A stretch of DNA of 64,000 nucleotides from positions 186,001 to 250,000 of the forward strand of contig NZ_AYTW01000005.1 in assembly GCF_002752635.1 (NCBI RefSeq), given 5' to 3'. The position numbers and the translations under genes are program-made. Source of the DNA: Mesotoga sp. Brook.08.105.5.1. Lineage in GTDB: Bacteria; Thermotogota; Thermotogae; Petrotogales; Kosmotogaceae. Positions 1-7,870 of this stretch are shown here, piece after piece. Under the pieces are notes generated by a model, which saw nothing but the letters and a program-made list of their open reading frames with translations, did not search any database and was not told the origin of the DNA. Position 1 is the stretch's first letter, and each line of letters begins with the position of its first letter.

Positions 1-504
1 CAGCACGGAGCCTCGACAAGAAAGCTTACTCAATACGGAATGCAATTAAGATCGAAACAGGTAGTCAAGAGGATTTATGGAGTCCTTGAGAGACAGTTCA
101 GAAGATATTTCGAAGCGGCTTTGAGAAAGAGTGAAGAGACAGGAAGCGCTCTGGTTAAGATCCTTGAATCAAGACTAGATAACATGGTCTTCAGGATGGG
201 ATTTGCATCCAGCAGGAGACAGGCAAGACAGCTGGTTAACCATGGACATGTCCTAGTCAATGGTAGAAGGGTCAATAAACCCTCCTTTAACCTTAGAGTC
301 GGTGATATCGTGGAGATCAGAGAGAAGAGCAGAGCGGTCGTACCGATCAAAGAAGCGGTAGAAGCATCGAAAGAAAGAACAGCCTATCCGTGGGTTGAGG
401 TAGATTACGAGACATTCAGAGGGACCTACCTGAGATACCCTGTAACCGAAGAAGTAGAGATTCCAGTTGATCTGCAGTCGATTATCGAGCTCTACTCCAA
501 GTAA
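1..504 (+). CDS. rpsD: 30S ribosomal protein S4 (5' end outside window)
   Basis: S4 is a primary 16S rRNA-binding protein of the small subunit and in many bacteria also controls its own operon. The reading frame is open from the first base of the window, so the gene starts upstream; 167 codons are present of about 209 usual. The first visible residues (RKLTQYG, then [14 protein letters not shown]) match the S4 body. The S4 RNA-binding domain follows ([20 protein letters not shown], then [13 protein letters not shown]). The internal Met at base 40 is not the start. rpoA and rplQ follow on the same strand, the usual end of the S13-S11-S4-alpha-L17 operon. Confidence 0.96.
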   Translation, partial: QHGASTRKLTQYGMQLRSKQVVKRIYGVLERQFRRYFEAALRKSEETGSALVKILESRLDNMVFRMGFASSRRQARQLVNHGHVLVNGRRVNKPSFNLRVGDIVEIREKSRAVVPIKEAVEASKERTAYPWVEVDYETFRGTYLRYPVTEEVEIPVDLQSIIELYSK

Positions 505-558
505 ATCCGATTCTTACCTTCTTGGAAGGAGGTGTGTGCCCGAATTCTGGGCGAAATA

Positions 559-1578
559 ATGTTGACATCAATAATGCCCAAGAACTTGCGAATTGAAGAA
601 GAACGAGAGGATCAGAACAGCTATTTCACAAGGTTCATCCTTTCTCCAATGGAAAGAGGATACGCCACTACTATTGGGAACTCGCTAAGGAGGGTTCTAC
701 TCTCATCGATACCTAGTATGGCGATCACAAAGCTTAAAATACCTGGGAAGTATCACGAATACGATGTTATCGACGGAGTTAAAGAGGACATCCTTGAAAT
801 CATCCTCAATTTCAAGAAAGTCCAGCTGAAACCTGCTCTAGAGTTCTCTGACGCAGTAAAACTAACTCTTGAAAAGGTAGGACCTGGGGTTATCACTGCA
901 GGGGATATAAAGACTCCCACCGGTGTTGAAGTGGTAAACCCATCGCAATATGTGGCTACTCTCAACACGGATTCGGTTGTCTATATTGAGCTTTTCGCAG
1001 AGATAGGAAGAGGATTTGTCCCTGTTTCAGAGATGGAGATCGAGCACGACGTAGAAATGATATACATTGATGGAATCTTTAGTCCGGTATTGAAAGTCAA
1101 CTTCCAGACAGAGAACGTTCGTGTAGGAAAGAGGACCGACTATGATAAACTCGTTCTCGACGTCTGGACGAAGAAATCGATAACTCCTTCTGATGCTTTG
1201 ATGAGAGCAACTGATATCCTTATAAGGCATTTTGAGGTTGTTTCAAGCGGGCTTGGTCAACCGACCCAAGGACTAACCGGATCAACCATCGAGCCAGAGG
1301 AAGAAGAGACAATCACCGAAGAGAGTGAGATGAGTTCAGAAGTTTCTCAGGCGGATGAACAAGACTCAAACTCCGTCGCTGCGAAGAAGGTCGAAGAACT
1401 TGATCTTTCAGTGAGATCTCTTAACTGCCTTAAACGAGATAAGATAAACAGAATTGGCGATCTTCTTGACAAGAGTGAGGCCGATCTTCTGAAGATCAGA
1501 AATTTCGGTGAGAAGTCAATGCTTGAAGTCGTTAAGAAACTGAGAGAAAAGTTCAACATCGTGCTCAAGAAAGAATGA
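559..1578 (+). CDS. rpoA: RNA polymerase alpha subunit
   Basis: Alpha dimerises to nucleate RNA polymerase assembly, and its C-terminal domain contacts UP elements and activators. The N-terminal domain is clear (SPMERGYATTIGNSLRRVLL), and the C-terminal domain carries the helix-hairpin-helix (LDLSVRSLNCLKRDKINRIG ... KIRNFGEKSMLEV). The linker of about 35 residues between them is unusually acidic (EPEEEETITEESE). The start is uncertain. A strong AGGAGGTG lies at 527-534 and overlaps a GTG at 532. ATG 559 is used here and ATG 574 is also possible, because the Thermotoga protein begins close to the MPKNLRIEEERE segment. The gene follows rpsD by about 50 bp and precedes rplQ. Confidence 0.95.
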   Translation: MLTSIMPKNLRIEEEREDQNSYFTRFILSPMERGYATTIGNSLRRVLLSSIPSMAITKLKIPGKYHEYDVIDGVKEDILEIILNFKKVQLKPALEFSDAVKLTLEKVGPGVITAGDIKTPTGVEVVNPSQYVATLNTDSVVYIELFAEIGRGFVPVSEMEIEHDVEMIYIDGIFSPVLKVNFQTENVRVGKRTDYDKLVLDVWTKKSITPSDALMRATDILIRHFEVVSSGLGQPTQGLTGSTIEPEEEETITEESEMSSEVSQADEQDSNSVAAKKVEELDLSVRSLNCLKRDKINRIGDLLDKSEADLLKIRNFGEKSMLEVVKKLREKFNIVLKKE

Positions 1579-1599
1579 TTGTGAGGAGGCCTATAAGAG

Positions 1600-2082
1600 A
1601 TGCGTCATAGAGTTAGTGGAAGCAAACTGAATATGCCCCATAGCCAGAGAGTTGCTCTGATGCGAAACCTGGCTAGGGAGCTGTTTGAACACGGGACAAT
1701 AGTAACGACGGTAACTAGGGCTAAAGAGGTAAGGCCGTTCGTAGAAAGCATAATTACAAAAGCAAAGAAGGCTACAATACTGTCGGCGGAAATCGCCGCT
1801 AAGGATTCCGAGAGTAGCGAATCGCAGGAGCTCAAGTCTAGAAATCTTGCTTTGCGCCGCGAAATCAACAGAAATTTCAATGACAGGAAGCTAGTTAAGA
1901 AGATATGTGATGAGATAGCTGTCAAGTATCTCGAAAGGAACGGCGGATACACAAGGATTGTGAAACTGGGTATGCGAAGAGGAGACGCTAGTGAGATGGC
2001 CGTCCTCCAACTCATTGACAACGAAGAAAGACAGGAAAAGAAGCCCGAGAAGAAGACTGAAAAGAAACAGGACAAAAAATGA
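1600..2082 (+). CDS. rplQ: 50S ribosomal protein L17
   Basis: L17 lies near the peptide exit tunnel of the large subunit. The protein opens with the family signature (MRHRVSGSKLNMPHSQRVAL) and has the conserved block GGYTRIVKLGMRRGDASEMA. At 160 residues it is longer than the usual 115-130. The extra length comes from a loop rich in Ser and Glu (about residues 65-78) and a Lys/Glu tail of about 17 residues. ATG 1600 is preceded by GAGGAGG with good spacing. This is the last gene of the ribosomal operon, and its TGA stop is the first part of a hairpin before the transaldolase gene. Confidence 0.96.
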   Translation: MRHRVSGSKLNMPHSQRVALMRNLARELFEHGTIVTTVTRAKEVRPFVESIITKAKKATILSAEIAAKDSESSESQELKSRNLALRREINRNFNDRKLVKKICDEIAVKYLERNGGYTRIVKLGMRRGDASEMAVLQLIDNEERQEKKPEKKTEKKQDKK

Positions 2083-2103
2083 TGGCTACCGAAAGGTAGC
2101 CAT
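2082..2103 (+). other. GNRA-capped hairpin between rplQ and tal
   Basis: A perfect 9-bp inverted repeat (ATGGCTACC / GGTAGCCAT) closes on a GAAA tetraloop. It overlaps the rplQ stop codon and ends just before the tal Shine-Dalgarno. No T-run follows, so it is more likely a processing, stability or partial termination element than a full intrinsic terminator. Confidence 0.6.
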
Positions 2104-2120
2104 TCTTCGGAGGTACGAAA

Positions 2121-2777
2121 GTGAAGATATTCCTTGATACAGCTAACATTGACGAGATTCGAGAGGGTATGAAGCTTGGACTGGTTGATGGAGTCACGAC
2201 TAATCCAACGCTTGTCTCCAGAGAAAGCGTGAAGTTCGAACAACGTGTTGTGGAAATCTGCGAAACCGTTAGGGGTCCTGTGTCAGCCGAGGTTACGGCA
2301 ACGGATTTTGAGAATATGGTATCACAAGCGCGAGAGTTGGCTTCTCTTAGCGAGTATGTTGTTGTTAAAATCCCAATGACAAAAGACGGGATGCGAGCAG
2401 TGAAAACCCTTAGTGGTGAAGGGATTAGGACAAATGTAACGCTTATATTCAATTCGCTTCAGGCTACTCTAGCTGCGAAGGCAGGTGCTACATACGTAAG
2501 CCCATTTGTTGGAAGGCTGGACGATATTGCTAGTAAAGGGATGGGAATAGTTGAGGAGATCGTTGACATTTTTGCGAACTATGGCTATTGTACTGAGATC
2601 ATCGTTGCAAGCGTGAGGCATCCTATGCATGTACTAGAGGCCGCTTTGATGGGTGCGGATATTGTGACAATACCCTTTGATGTGCTTCTCAGACTATTCA
2701 ATCATCCGCTTACAGATATTGGGATAGAGAGGTTCACCGAAGACTGGAAGCGCTATGAGAAACAACAAGGTCAATAA
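2121..2777 (+). CDS. tal: Transaldolase / fructose-6-phosphate aldolase family (TalC-like)
   Basis: This class I aldolase of the small transaldolase family forms a Schiff base and moves dihydroxyacetone units in the non-oxidative pentose phosphate pathway. The 218-residue length is that of T. maritima transaldolase. Signatures are [26 protein letters not shown], the Schiff-base lysine region [17 protein letters not shown] and [11 protein letters not shown]. The start is GTG 2121, preceded by GGAGGT. Sequence alone does not decide between transaldolase and F6P aldolase activity; resemblance to the Thermotoga enzyme favours transaldolase. The gene sits between rplQ and rho with short spacers. 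Confidence 0.92.
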   Translation: MKIFLDTANIDEIREGMKLGLVDGVTTNPTLVSRESVKFEQRVVEICETVRGPVSAEVTATDFENMVSQARELASLSEYVVVKIPMTKDGMRAVKTLSGEGIRTNVTLIFNSLQATLAAKAGATYVSPFVGRLDDIASKGMGIVEEIVDIFANYGYCTEIIVASVRHPMHVLEAALMGADIVTIPFDVLLRLFNHPLTDIGIERFTEDWKRYEKQQGQ

Positions 2778-2780
2778 GCT

Positions 2781-2810
2781 TTGAATTTTGCTTCGTAAGT
2801 GGTATATTAT
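2781..2810 (+). promoter_or_regulatory. Predicted rho promoter
   Basis: TTGAAT (2781-2786), 16 bp, TATATT (2803-2808). It sits directly after the tal stop and would start a leader of about 140 nt before rho. Confidence 0.5.
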
Positions 2811-2814
2811 TCCT

Positions 2815-2954
2815 GAAAGAATTGGTACCTCGCCGGAGACAGGTCTCCTATGCTTTCTTACAAGTACGATTAGCTTCATAATCTTATCAATTTCAAGAAC
2901 ACGGAAGGAGGGTAGGTACATTCTTCCAGTGGTTGATAGAATGTACCGTCAAAT
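2815..2954 (+). promoter_or_regulatory. Structured leader and hairpin-bridged ribosome binding site of rho
   Basis: The leader first contains a small nested hairpin (GGAGA/TCTCC near 2834-2848, inside GAAAG/CTTTC). Then comes a strong Shine-Dalgarno GGAAGGAGG (2903-2911), which lies 42 nt from the only in-frame start (TTG 2955; an in-frame stop is at 2937). Between them is a perfect 10-bp inverted repeat, GGTACATTCT (2915-2924) and AGAATGTACC (2938-2947), with a 13-nt loop. Folding it leaves about 9 nt between the Shine-Dalgarno and TTG, which is normal spacing. That the hairpin forms and bridges the site is an inference. Confidence 0.65.
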
Positions 2955-4565
2955 TTGAGCCCAAGAAAAAAGAAAACAGAAGAAACACCTGGTGAACTTG
3001 AGGAAAAAGTGGTTGCTGAAAAAAAGGCAACAAGAAAGAGAACGATTAGAAAGAAGACTGAATCGAAAAAAACCGAAGAGAGTCATGAGCCCGTGAAGAC
3101 CGCTTCTAGAAAGATTGCTGAGGAAAAAGATGGAGTTGAAATTCTACGTAAAGAAGACCCCAATGACTCAAAAGCAGAGAATTCAGTGACCAAGGAGACT
3201 GGAAAGGAAAGCATCCCGAGCGATGTCAAAGAGATCCCAAGGAAGGAAAGAGAAAAGGACAAAGATAAAGACAAAGACAAGGATAACATCAGGGAAGTAG
3301 AAATCGATATTTCCCAGCTTCAGGCTATGCCTATCAGGGAGGTATATAAACTTGCCAGAAAGTATGACGTACAAGGCTATACGCAGATGGCAAAGAAGGA
3401 TTTGATCTTCGCTGTTCTAAAGGCTCAAACCGAATCCTACGGCTACTTCTTTGATCAAGGAGTTCTGGAGATAACTGATGGAGGATATGGCTTCTTAAGA
3501 ACTCTGGACAATAATCTCCTGCCGAGTTCCAACGATATTTACGTTAGTCAGTCACAGATAAGGAGATTCAACCTTACCAGCGGGGATACAGTTGCAGGTC
3601 AGGTCAGGCCGCCAAAGGAGGGGGAGAAGTACTTCGCTCTTCTGAGGATTGAAGCCATTAACCACAAAGCAATCAACTTCGCTGCTGAACGAATAACCTT
3701 TCAGAATCTTACTCCTATCCATCCCGAAGACATGCTTATTACGGAAACAGATCCCCATATAATGAGTACAAGAATGGTTGACCTTTTCTCACCAATAGGA
3801 AAAGGACAGAGAGGGCTAATTGTCTCGCCTCCTAAGGCGGGTAAGACGATACTTCTGAAGGAACTGGCGAATGGCATTGCTGAAAATCATCCCGATACGG
3901 TTAGGATTATCTTACTTATTGATGAGAGACCTGAAGAAGTCACCGATCTCAGAAGAAGCACAAATGCACACGTGATTGCGGCTCCGTTTGACATGCATCC
4001 AGAGAAGCAGATACGAGTCGCTGAGATGACAATCGAGATGGCCAAGAGATTAGTGGAATTCAATTACGATGTTGTTATCCTCCTTGACAGTATAACCAGG
4101 CTTGCAAGGGCTTACAATTTGTATGTTCCGCCTAGCGGAAAACTACTTTCCGGTGGCGTGGATCCTTCTGCCTTGTACAAACCCAAGTACTTCTTCGGAG
4201 CAGCCCGTAACATTGAAGAGGGTGGAAGCCTTACGATAATCGCTACTGCTCTTGTCGAAACCGGGAGCAAGATGGATGAGGTCATATTTGAGGAATTCAA
4301 AGGTACTGGAAACATGGAATTGATCCTGTCGAGGCAGCTTGCCAATAAGAGAATGTTTCCTTCGATCAACCTAACCCTCTCAGGAACAAGGAGAGAAGAG
4401 CTTCTTCTTCCTTCCGATATTCTTAGGAAGGTTTGGGTTCTTAGGAGAATGCTTTCATCAATGTCAGAGGAAGAGGGCCTGAGACTAATCATGGAAAAAC
4501 TACGTGGAACCGCCACAAATGAGGAGTTCTTGGACTTGATAGAGATGGAGAAAAAGTCGTATTAG
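2955..4565 (+). CDS. rho: Transcription termination factor Rho
   Basis: Rho is a hexameric RNA-dependent ATPase that ends transcription. Residues 1-115 are a charged, low-complexity extension rich in Lys and Glu, ending in a KDKDKDKDKD tract. The SAP-like Rho N-domain follows (MPIREVYKLARKYDV, about 127-160), then the cold-shock RNA-binding domain (GGYGFLRTLDNN) and the RecA-type motor with Walker A SPPKAGKT (Lys297), the Walker B region [16 protein letters not shown] and the Q/R-loop region FFGAARN. At 536 residues it is much longer than the 420 of E. coli, because of the extension. The TTG start has its Shine-Dalgarno displaced behind a hairpin. The ROK kinase gene begins 13 bp downstream. 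Confidence 0.97.
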   Translation: MSPRKKKTEETPGELEEKVVAEKKATRKRTIRKKTESKKTEESHEPVKTASRKIAEEKDGVEILRKEDPNDSKAENSVTKETGKESIPSDVKEIPRKEREKDKDKDKDKDNIREVEIDISQLQAMPIREVYKLARKYDVQGYTQMAKKDLIFAVLKAQTESYGYFFDQGVLEITDGGYGFLRTLDNNLLPSSNDIYVSQSQIRRFNLTSGDTVAGQVRPPKEGEKYFALLRIEAINHKAINFAAERITFQNLTPIHPEDMLITETDPHIMSTRMVDLFSPIGKGQRGLIVSPPKAGKTILLKELANGIAENHPDTVRIILLIDERPEEVTDLRRSTNAHVIAAPFDMHPEKQIRVAEMTIEMAKRLVEFNYDVVILLDSITRLARAYNLYVPPSGKLLSGGVDPSALYKPKYFFGAARNIEEGGSLTIIATALVETGSKMDEVIFEEFKGTGNMELILSRQLANKRMFPSINLTLSGTRREELLLPSDILRKVWVLRRMLSSMSEEEGLRLIMEKLRGTATNEEFLDLIEMEKKSY

Positions 4566-4578
4566 ACTGGAGATGCAA

Positions 4579-5529
4579 ATGGCTAAGTACGTTATAGGTA
4601 TTGATCTTGGCGGTACCGAAACAAAGATTGCAATAGTTGAAGAAGACGGCCGGATTATTGAGAAAAAGATGATTCCCACTAGAGTCTTCGATGGTAGGAT
4701 CACCGTTGTTACAAGAATTGGGGAAGCGATAAAGGAGCTTCTTCTCGAATCAACTGTTAGTTCCTCCGAAATACTTGGTATTGGGGTCGGTTCGCCCGGC
4801 TCGATAGATCATGACACAGGTACCGTGCTATTCTCGCCGAATCTCCCCGATTGGTCAGGATTCGGACTTGCATCGATGCTGGAAAAGATAACCGGAGTCC
4901 AGACGTTCGTGGAGAATGATGCAAACTCATTTATTCTTGGAGAATGGGCCTTTGGGGAGTTCAAAGGAAGCCAGCACATGATAGGACTTACCCTTGGCAC
5001 GGGGGTTGGAGGAGGCGTGATTACCCATGGAATACTGATGACGGGTAGCAGCGGTTATGGTGGAGAGCTCGGACATACAATTGTGGAACCCGAGGGTCCT
5101 CTATGTGGATGTGGTTCTCATGGATGTTTGGAGTCTCTTGCATCTGCCACCGCCATTGTCAAAATGGCCAGAGAGTATTCAAAGCGGTTTCCCAAATCCT
5201 CAATGTTTTCCGCACCGGAAATAACTGCCAAGGTCGTTTTCGATTCAGCGCGAGGGGGAGACCTAGCAGCCACAATGATAGTGGAGAGAGTGACAAAGGC
5301 TATGGCAATCGCAATTGGCAATTTCATCCATGTCTTCAATCCTGAGCATATCGTTATCGGGGGCGGGATAAGTAAAGCGGGAGATCTGCTTATTGACGGT
5401 ATTCTGAGAAAGATGCCTGCTTTTGTCATGCCTTCATTCATTGGAACTTATAGTATTACACTCAGCAGGCTGGTAGAAAACGCGGGTATAACCGGCGCGG
5501 CATCGATAGTTTTCTACAGGCTAAGTTGA
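4579..5529 (+). CDS. ROK-family sugar kinase, probable glucokinase
   Basis: ROK kinases phosphorylate glucose or related sugars with ATP; T. maritima has a glucokinase directly after rho, as here. The protein shows the phosphate-1 motif (YVIGIDLGGTETKIA), the catalytic segment VENDANSFILGEW with its Asp, the glycine-rich LTLGTGVGGGVI, and the ROK zinc site CGCGSHGCLE preceded by a conserved His (GGELGHTIV). There is no N-terminal helix-turn-helix, so it is a kinase and not a ROK repressor. ATG 4579 is preferred over ATG 4573 because GGAG (4569-4572) touches the earlier codon. The 3' end overlaps the convergent endonuclease V gene by 16 bp. Confidence 0.9.
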   Translation: MAKYVIGIDLGGTETKIAIVEEDGRIIEKKMIPTRVFDGRITVVTRIGEAIKELLLESTVSSSEILGIGVGSPGSIDHDTGTVLFSPNLPDWSGFGLASMLEKITGVQTFVENDANSFILGEWAFGEFKGSQHMIGLTLGTGVGGGVITHGILMTGSSGYGGELGHTIVEPEGPLCGCGSHGCLESLASATAIVKMAREYSKRFPKSSMFSAPEITAKVVFDSARGGDLAATMIVERVTKAMAIAIGNFIHVFNPEHIVIGGGISKAGDLLIDGILRKMPAFVMPSFIGTYSITLSRLVENAGITGAASIVFYRLS

Positions 5530-6191
5530 TCCTTAAGCTTCTGCGTCATTATGTGAGCCTGTCTGGTTGGTTCGGGAATTCTGTACTTGTCGGTAGTCTT
5601 CAAAACCATTTCAACAGAGAGTTCCGGAGTTATCCGATTGCCTGGAGAGACATATACCGGTTTCACTCCTTGTCTAGTACATAACGCGTACCCTAGCAGC
5701 CTACCATCCGGGGCGGTTATTGGGCTTTTCTTTCCCTTGTCCACAGGGGTGCTATGTAGCCGCCCGAAAAGAAGTCTCTTGGCTACTCCTATGGTTGGTG
5801 TTTCTAGGAAGAGACCAATATGGGAGGCTATACCAATCCCCCTTGGGTGGGCGATTCCATGGCCGTCGAAGAAAAGCAAATCGACTTCAGAAGATTTTGA
5901 TAGAGCGTTGAGAATTGTGGGGCCTTCTCTGAAGGAAAGAAGTCCGGGAATGTAAGGTGTATCAACCTTTCCGATTGCATGGAAGCAATCGACAACTTGT
6001 AAAGTGCTGAATTCCATTACTACTACAACTGCTAGGGCAGTAGCTCTTGATGGAAAAGAGACATCTACTCCGGCTATCAGGCGTGGTTTCGCGATCCGAG
6101 TGTGCAAGACGAGCTGATTGGCGAGCTTGTTTTGCAAAGCTATCGCTTGATTTGGTTCCATGCTCCACGAATGAATATGTCTTATGTTCAA
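5514..6191 (-). CDS. nfi: Endonuclease V (deoxyinosine 3'-endonuclease)
   Basis: EndoV nicks DNA or RNA one base 3' of deaminated adenine (inosine). Family motifs are present: AGVDVSFPSR with the first catalytic Asp, the wedge region YIPGLLSFREGP, LFFDGHGIAHPRGIGIASH with the metal-binding DGHG, PTIGVAKRLLFG, and the C-terminal PEPTRQAH. The TTG start is chosen because GGAG lies about 10 nt upstream and the resulting N-terminus (MNIRHIHSW) lines up with the Thermotoga enzyme; a longer frame to 6254 exists. The product is 225 residues, normal for the family. It is transcribed away from dnaN and converges on the ROK kinase gene. Confidence 0.93.
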   Translation of the reverse strand: MNIRHIHSWSMEPNQAIALQNKLANQLVLHTRIAKPRLIAGVDVSFPSRATALAVVVVMEFSTLQVVDCFHAIGKVDTPYIPGLLSFREGPTILNALSKSSEVDLLFFDGHGIAHPRGIGIASHIGLFLETPTIGVAKRLLFGRLHSTPVDKGKKSPITAPDGRLLGYALCTRQGVKPVYVSPGNRITPELSVEMVLKTTDKYRIPEPTRQAHIMTQKLKDQLSL

Positions 6192-6252
6192 CGCTCTCGC
6201 TCTCCAGTGGATAACAATCTGCCATTGCTGCTTATCATAATGATTATGCCAC

Positions 6253-6270
6253 ATAGATGTTATAATCTAT
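6253..6270 (+). promoter_or_regulatory. Extended -10 promoter of dnaN within an inverted repeat
   Basis: TGTTATAAT (6258-6266) is an extended -10 element 34 bp before dnaN; no good -35 is seen. The inverted repeat ATAGAT (6253-6258) / ATCTAT (6265-6270) brackets the -10 and could be an operator. Confidence 0.5.
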
Positions 6271-6299
6271 GAAAAGCTCATCAAGTGTGGAGGTGTATG

Positions 6300-7403
6300 A
6301 TGAAATTCGTCGTAGCTCGTTCCGAAATCCTCACTAGATTGGAGTCGGTTTCCGGTGCAGTAGCGTCAAAGAGCGTAAAACCGATTCTTTCAGGCATATA
6401 TTTCTCGATGAAGGATGAGTCAACCATCAAGCTTGTGGCAACTGATCTCGAAACAGCTATTACCACCGAGCTGAAGCCCAAGTACATTGATGGAAGTTGT
6501 GATTTCGTTATCGATGCCCGTCTGGTTCTAGAGATAGTAAGGAATCTCCCGGAAGGAGAAGTAATATTTGAGACCGAAGAGACTAATGTGGTTATTCGTT
6601 TGGGAAGTGCCCGATTCACTCTTCCTACTATGGATCCAGGGGATTTTCCTGATATAGAGGCTGCAGCGGGGGGGCTTGACTTCACTGTATCGGTCTCATC
6701 GGTTGAGTTGATGATAGACAGGGTGATATTTTGCGCTGCCAGAGATGAGTTCATGAGAAATCTGAACAGTGTATACTGGGAATTCGACGATGGTTATGTT
6801 CGCCTAGTTGCCGCAGATGGGTTCAGGATGGCCCTCTCTGAAGAGAGGATAGACCTCAGTATCGAAGATCATTTTTTGCTGACGTTGAAGAGCATGAGAG
6901 ATCTTCAGAATAGTCTGAAGGCTGCGATGTCCGACGTCATGAGAGTAGTTTACGACGGTTCTCGTGTCCAGTTTTTCTTTGACGGTACCGAAATAGTTAC
7001 CAAAGTCGTCGATGCGGAGTTTCCAGACTACAAGAAAGTTCTCCCAAAGTCATTTAAAGCTAGGGTTGTTCTTCCCGCAGTTACTTTTTCCGATGCGGTT
7101 AGAAGAGCTTCAATCGCTGCAAGACTGGGATCTGATTCCGTTAAGTTTGAGATAAACGATGAGGAGTTCAAGATAATTGCTCGTAGTCCAGATCACGGAG
7201 AATCGATCGAGGTTATTAAGACGAGCAAAGAGGGTGACAACATAATTATCGCTTTCAACCCTAGATTTCTGTCAGAGGCAGTGAAGAAGGTTGATTCCGA
7301 AATGGTAGAACTGAATTTCGTAGATTCGAATAGTCCCCTTCAGATGAATCCTGTGGATATTCAGGGGTATACCTATATTATTATGCCTATTAGGCTGATA
7401 TGA
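6300..7403 (+). CDS. dnaN: DNA polymerase III beta subunit (sliding clamp)
   Basis: The beta clamp is a ring-shaped dimer that tethers DNA polymerase III to DNA. The 367-residue product has the three clamp domains of about 120 residues. Recognisable blocks are ASKSVKPILSGIYFS, LVATDLETAI, CAARDEFMRNLNSVYWEF, VVDAEFPDYKKVLP and the C-terminus GYTYIIMPIRLI, which carries the clamp signature MPIRL. ATG 6300 is chosen because GGAGGTG (6289-6295) gives better spacing than for ATG 6297. The ispF start overlaps its stop (ATGA). Here dnaN is not next to dnaA or an origin. Confidence 0.97.
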   Translation: MKFVVARSEILTRLESVSGAVASKSVKPILSGIYFSMKDESTIKLVATDLETAITTELKPKYIDGSCDFVIDARLVLEIVRNLPEGEVIFETEETNVVIRLGSARFTLPTMDPGDFPDIEAAAGGLDFTVSVSSVELMIDRVIFCAARDEFMRNLNSVYWEFDDGYVRLVAADGFRMALSEERIDLSIEDHFLLTLKSMRDLQNSLKAAMSDVMRVVYDGSRVQFFFDGTEIVTKVVDAEFPDYKKVLPKSFKARVVLPAVTFSDAVRRASIAARLGSDSVKFEINDEEFKIIARSPDHGESIEVIKTSKEGDNIIIAFNPRFLSEAVKKVDSEMVELNFVDSNSPLQMNPVDIQGYTYIIMPIRLI

Positions 7404-7867
7404 ACACAAGGGTTGGAATAGGTCATGACGTTCATCCTATTGTCGCCGGAAGCAAAGGTTTGTTTCTGGGTGGCTTGAAAGTATCTGATTCACTGTACCT
7501 TTCCGGTCACTCAGATGGTGACGTTTTGAGTCATGCGATAGTAGATGCGATTCTTGGGGCTTGCTCTCTTGGAAACATCGGCCTCAGGTATCCGGAAAAC
7601 AGCTCTAACAAAGATCGCAGGAGTATTGAGTTTCTCAAGGAAACGGCAGACTTGATCAAAGGCAGCTGGGAAGTGACCAACGTTGATTCTGTGGTCGTTA
7701 TCGAAGAAATAAGGCTGGCCGGTTTTGTCCAGTCAATGATAGACAATGTTGCCAGTGCTCTTGGGATAGAGAGCGAGCTAGTGAACATCAAACCGAAATC
7801 GGGGAACGGCAGCAGTCCCGGTTTTGCTAAGGCCTACGCAGTCTGTCTCTTAAGGAGGGTGGAGTGA
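7400..7867 (+). CDS. ispF: 2-C-methyl-D-erythritol 2,4-cyclodiphosphate synthase
   Basis: IspF makes the cyclic diphosphate in the non-mevalonate (MEP) isoprenoid pathway and is a zinc-dependent trimer. At 155 residues it has normal length. The metal ligands Asp and His lie in RVGIGHDVHP, the third in HSDGDVLSHAIVDAILGA, and the conserved C-terminal KPKSGNG is present. The start overlaps the dnaN stop by four bases, so translation is probably coupled. The pilus operon starts 3 bp after its stop with a Shine-Dalgarno inside ispF (AAGGAGGGTGG), so ispF and the pilus genes are probably cotranscribed. Confidence 0.96.
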   Translation: MNTRVGIGHDVHPIVAGSKGLFLGGLKVSDSLYLSGHSDGDVLSHAIVDAILGACSLGNIGLRYPENSSNKDRRSIEFLKETADLIKGSWEVTNVDSVVVIEEIRLAGFVQSMIDNVASALGIESELVNIKPKSGNGSSPGFAKAYAVCLLRRVE

Positions 7868-7870
7868 AAG

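Noticed and set aside
2082-2103. Hairpin after rplQ as an intrinsic terminator
   Set aside because: The stem is good but no T-run follows, so it is listed only as a hairpin.
1605-2243. Minus-strand frame of 212 codons across rplQ and the start of tal
   Set aside because: It is antisense to a clear L17 gene, has no recognisable domain and no ribosome site; a shadow of the real genes.
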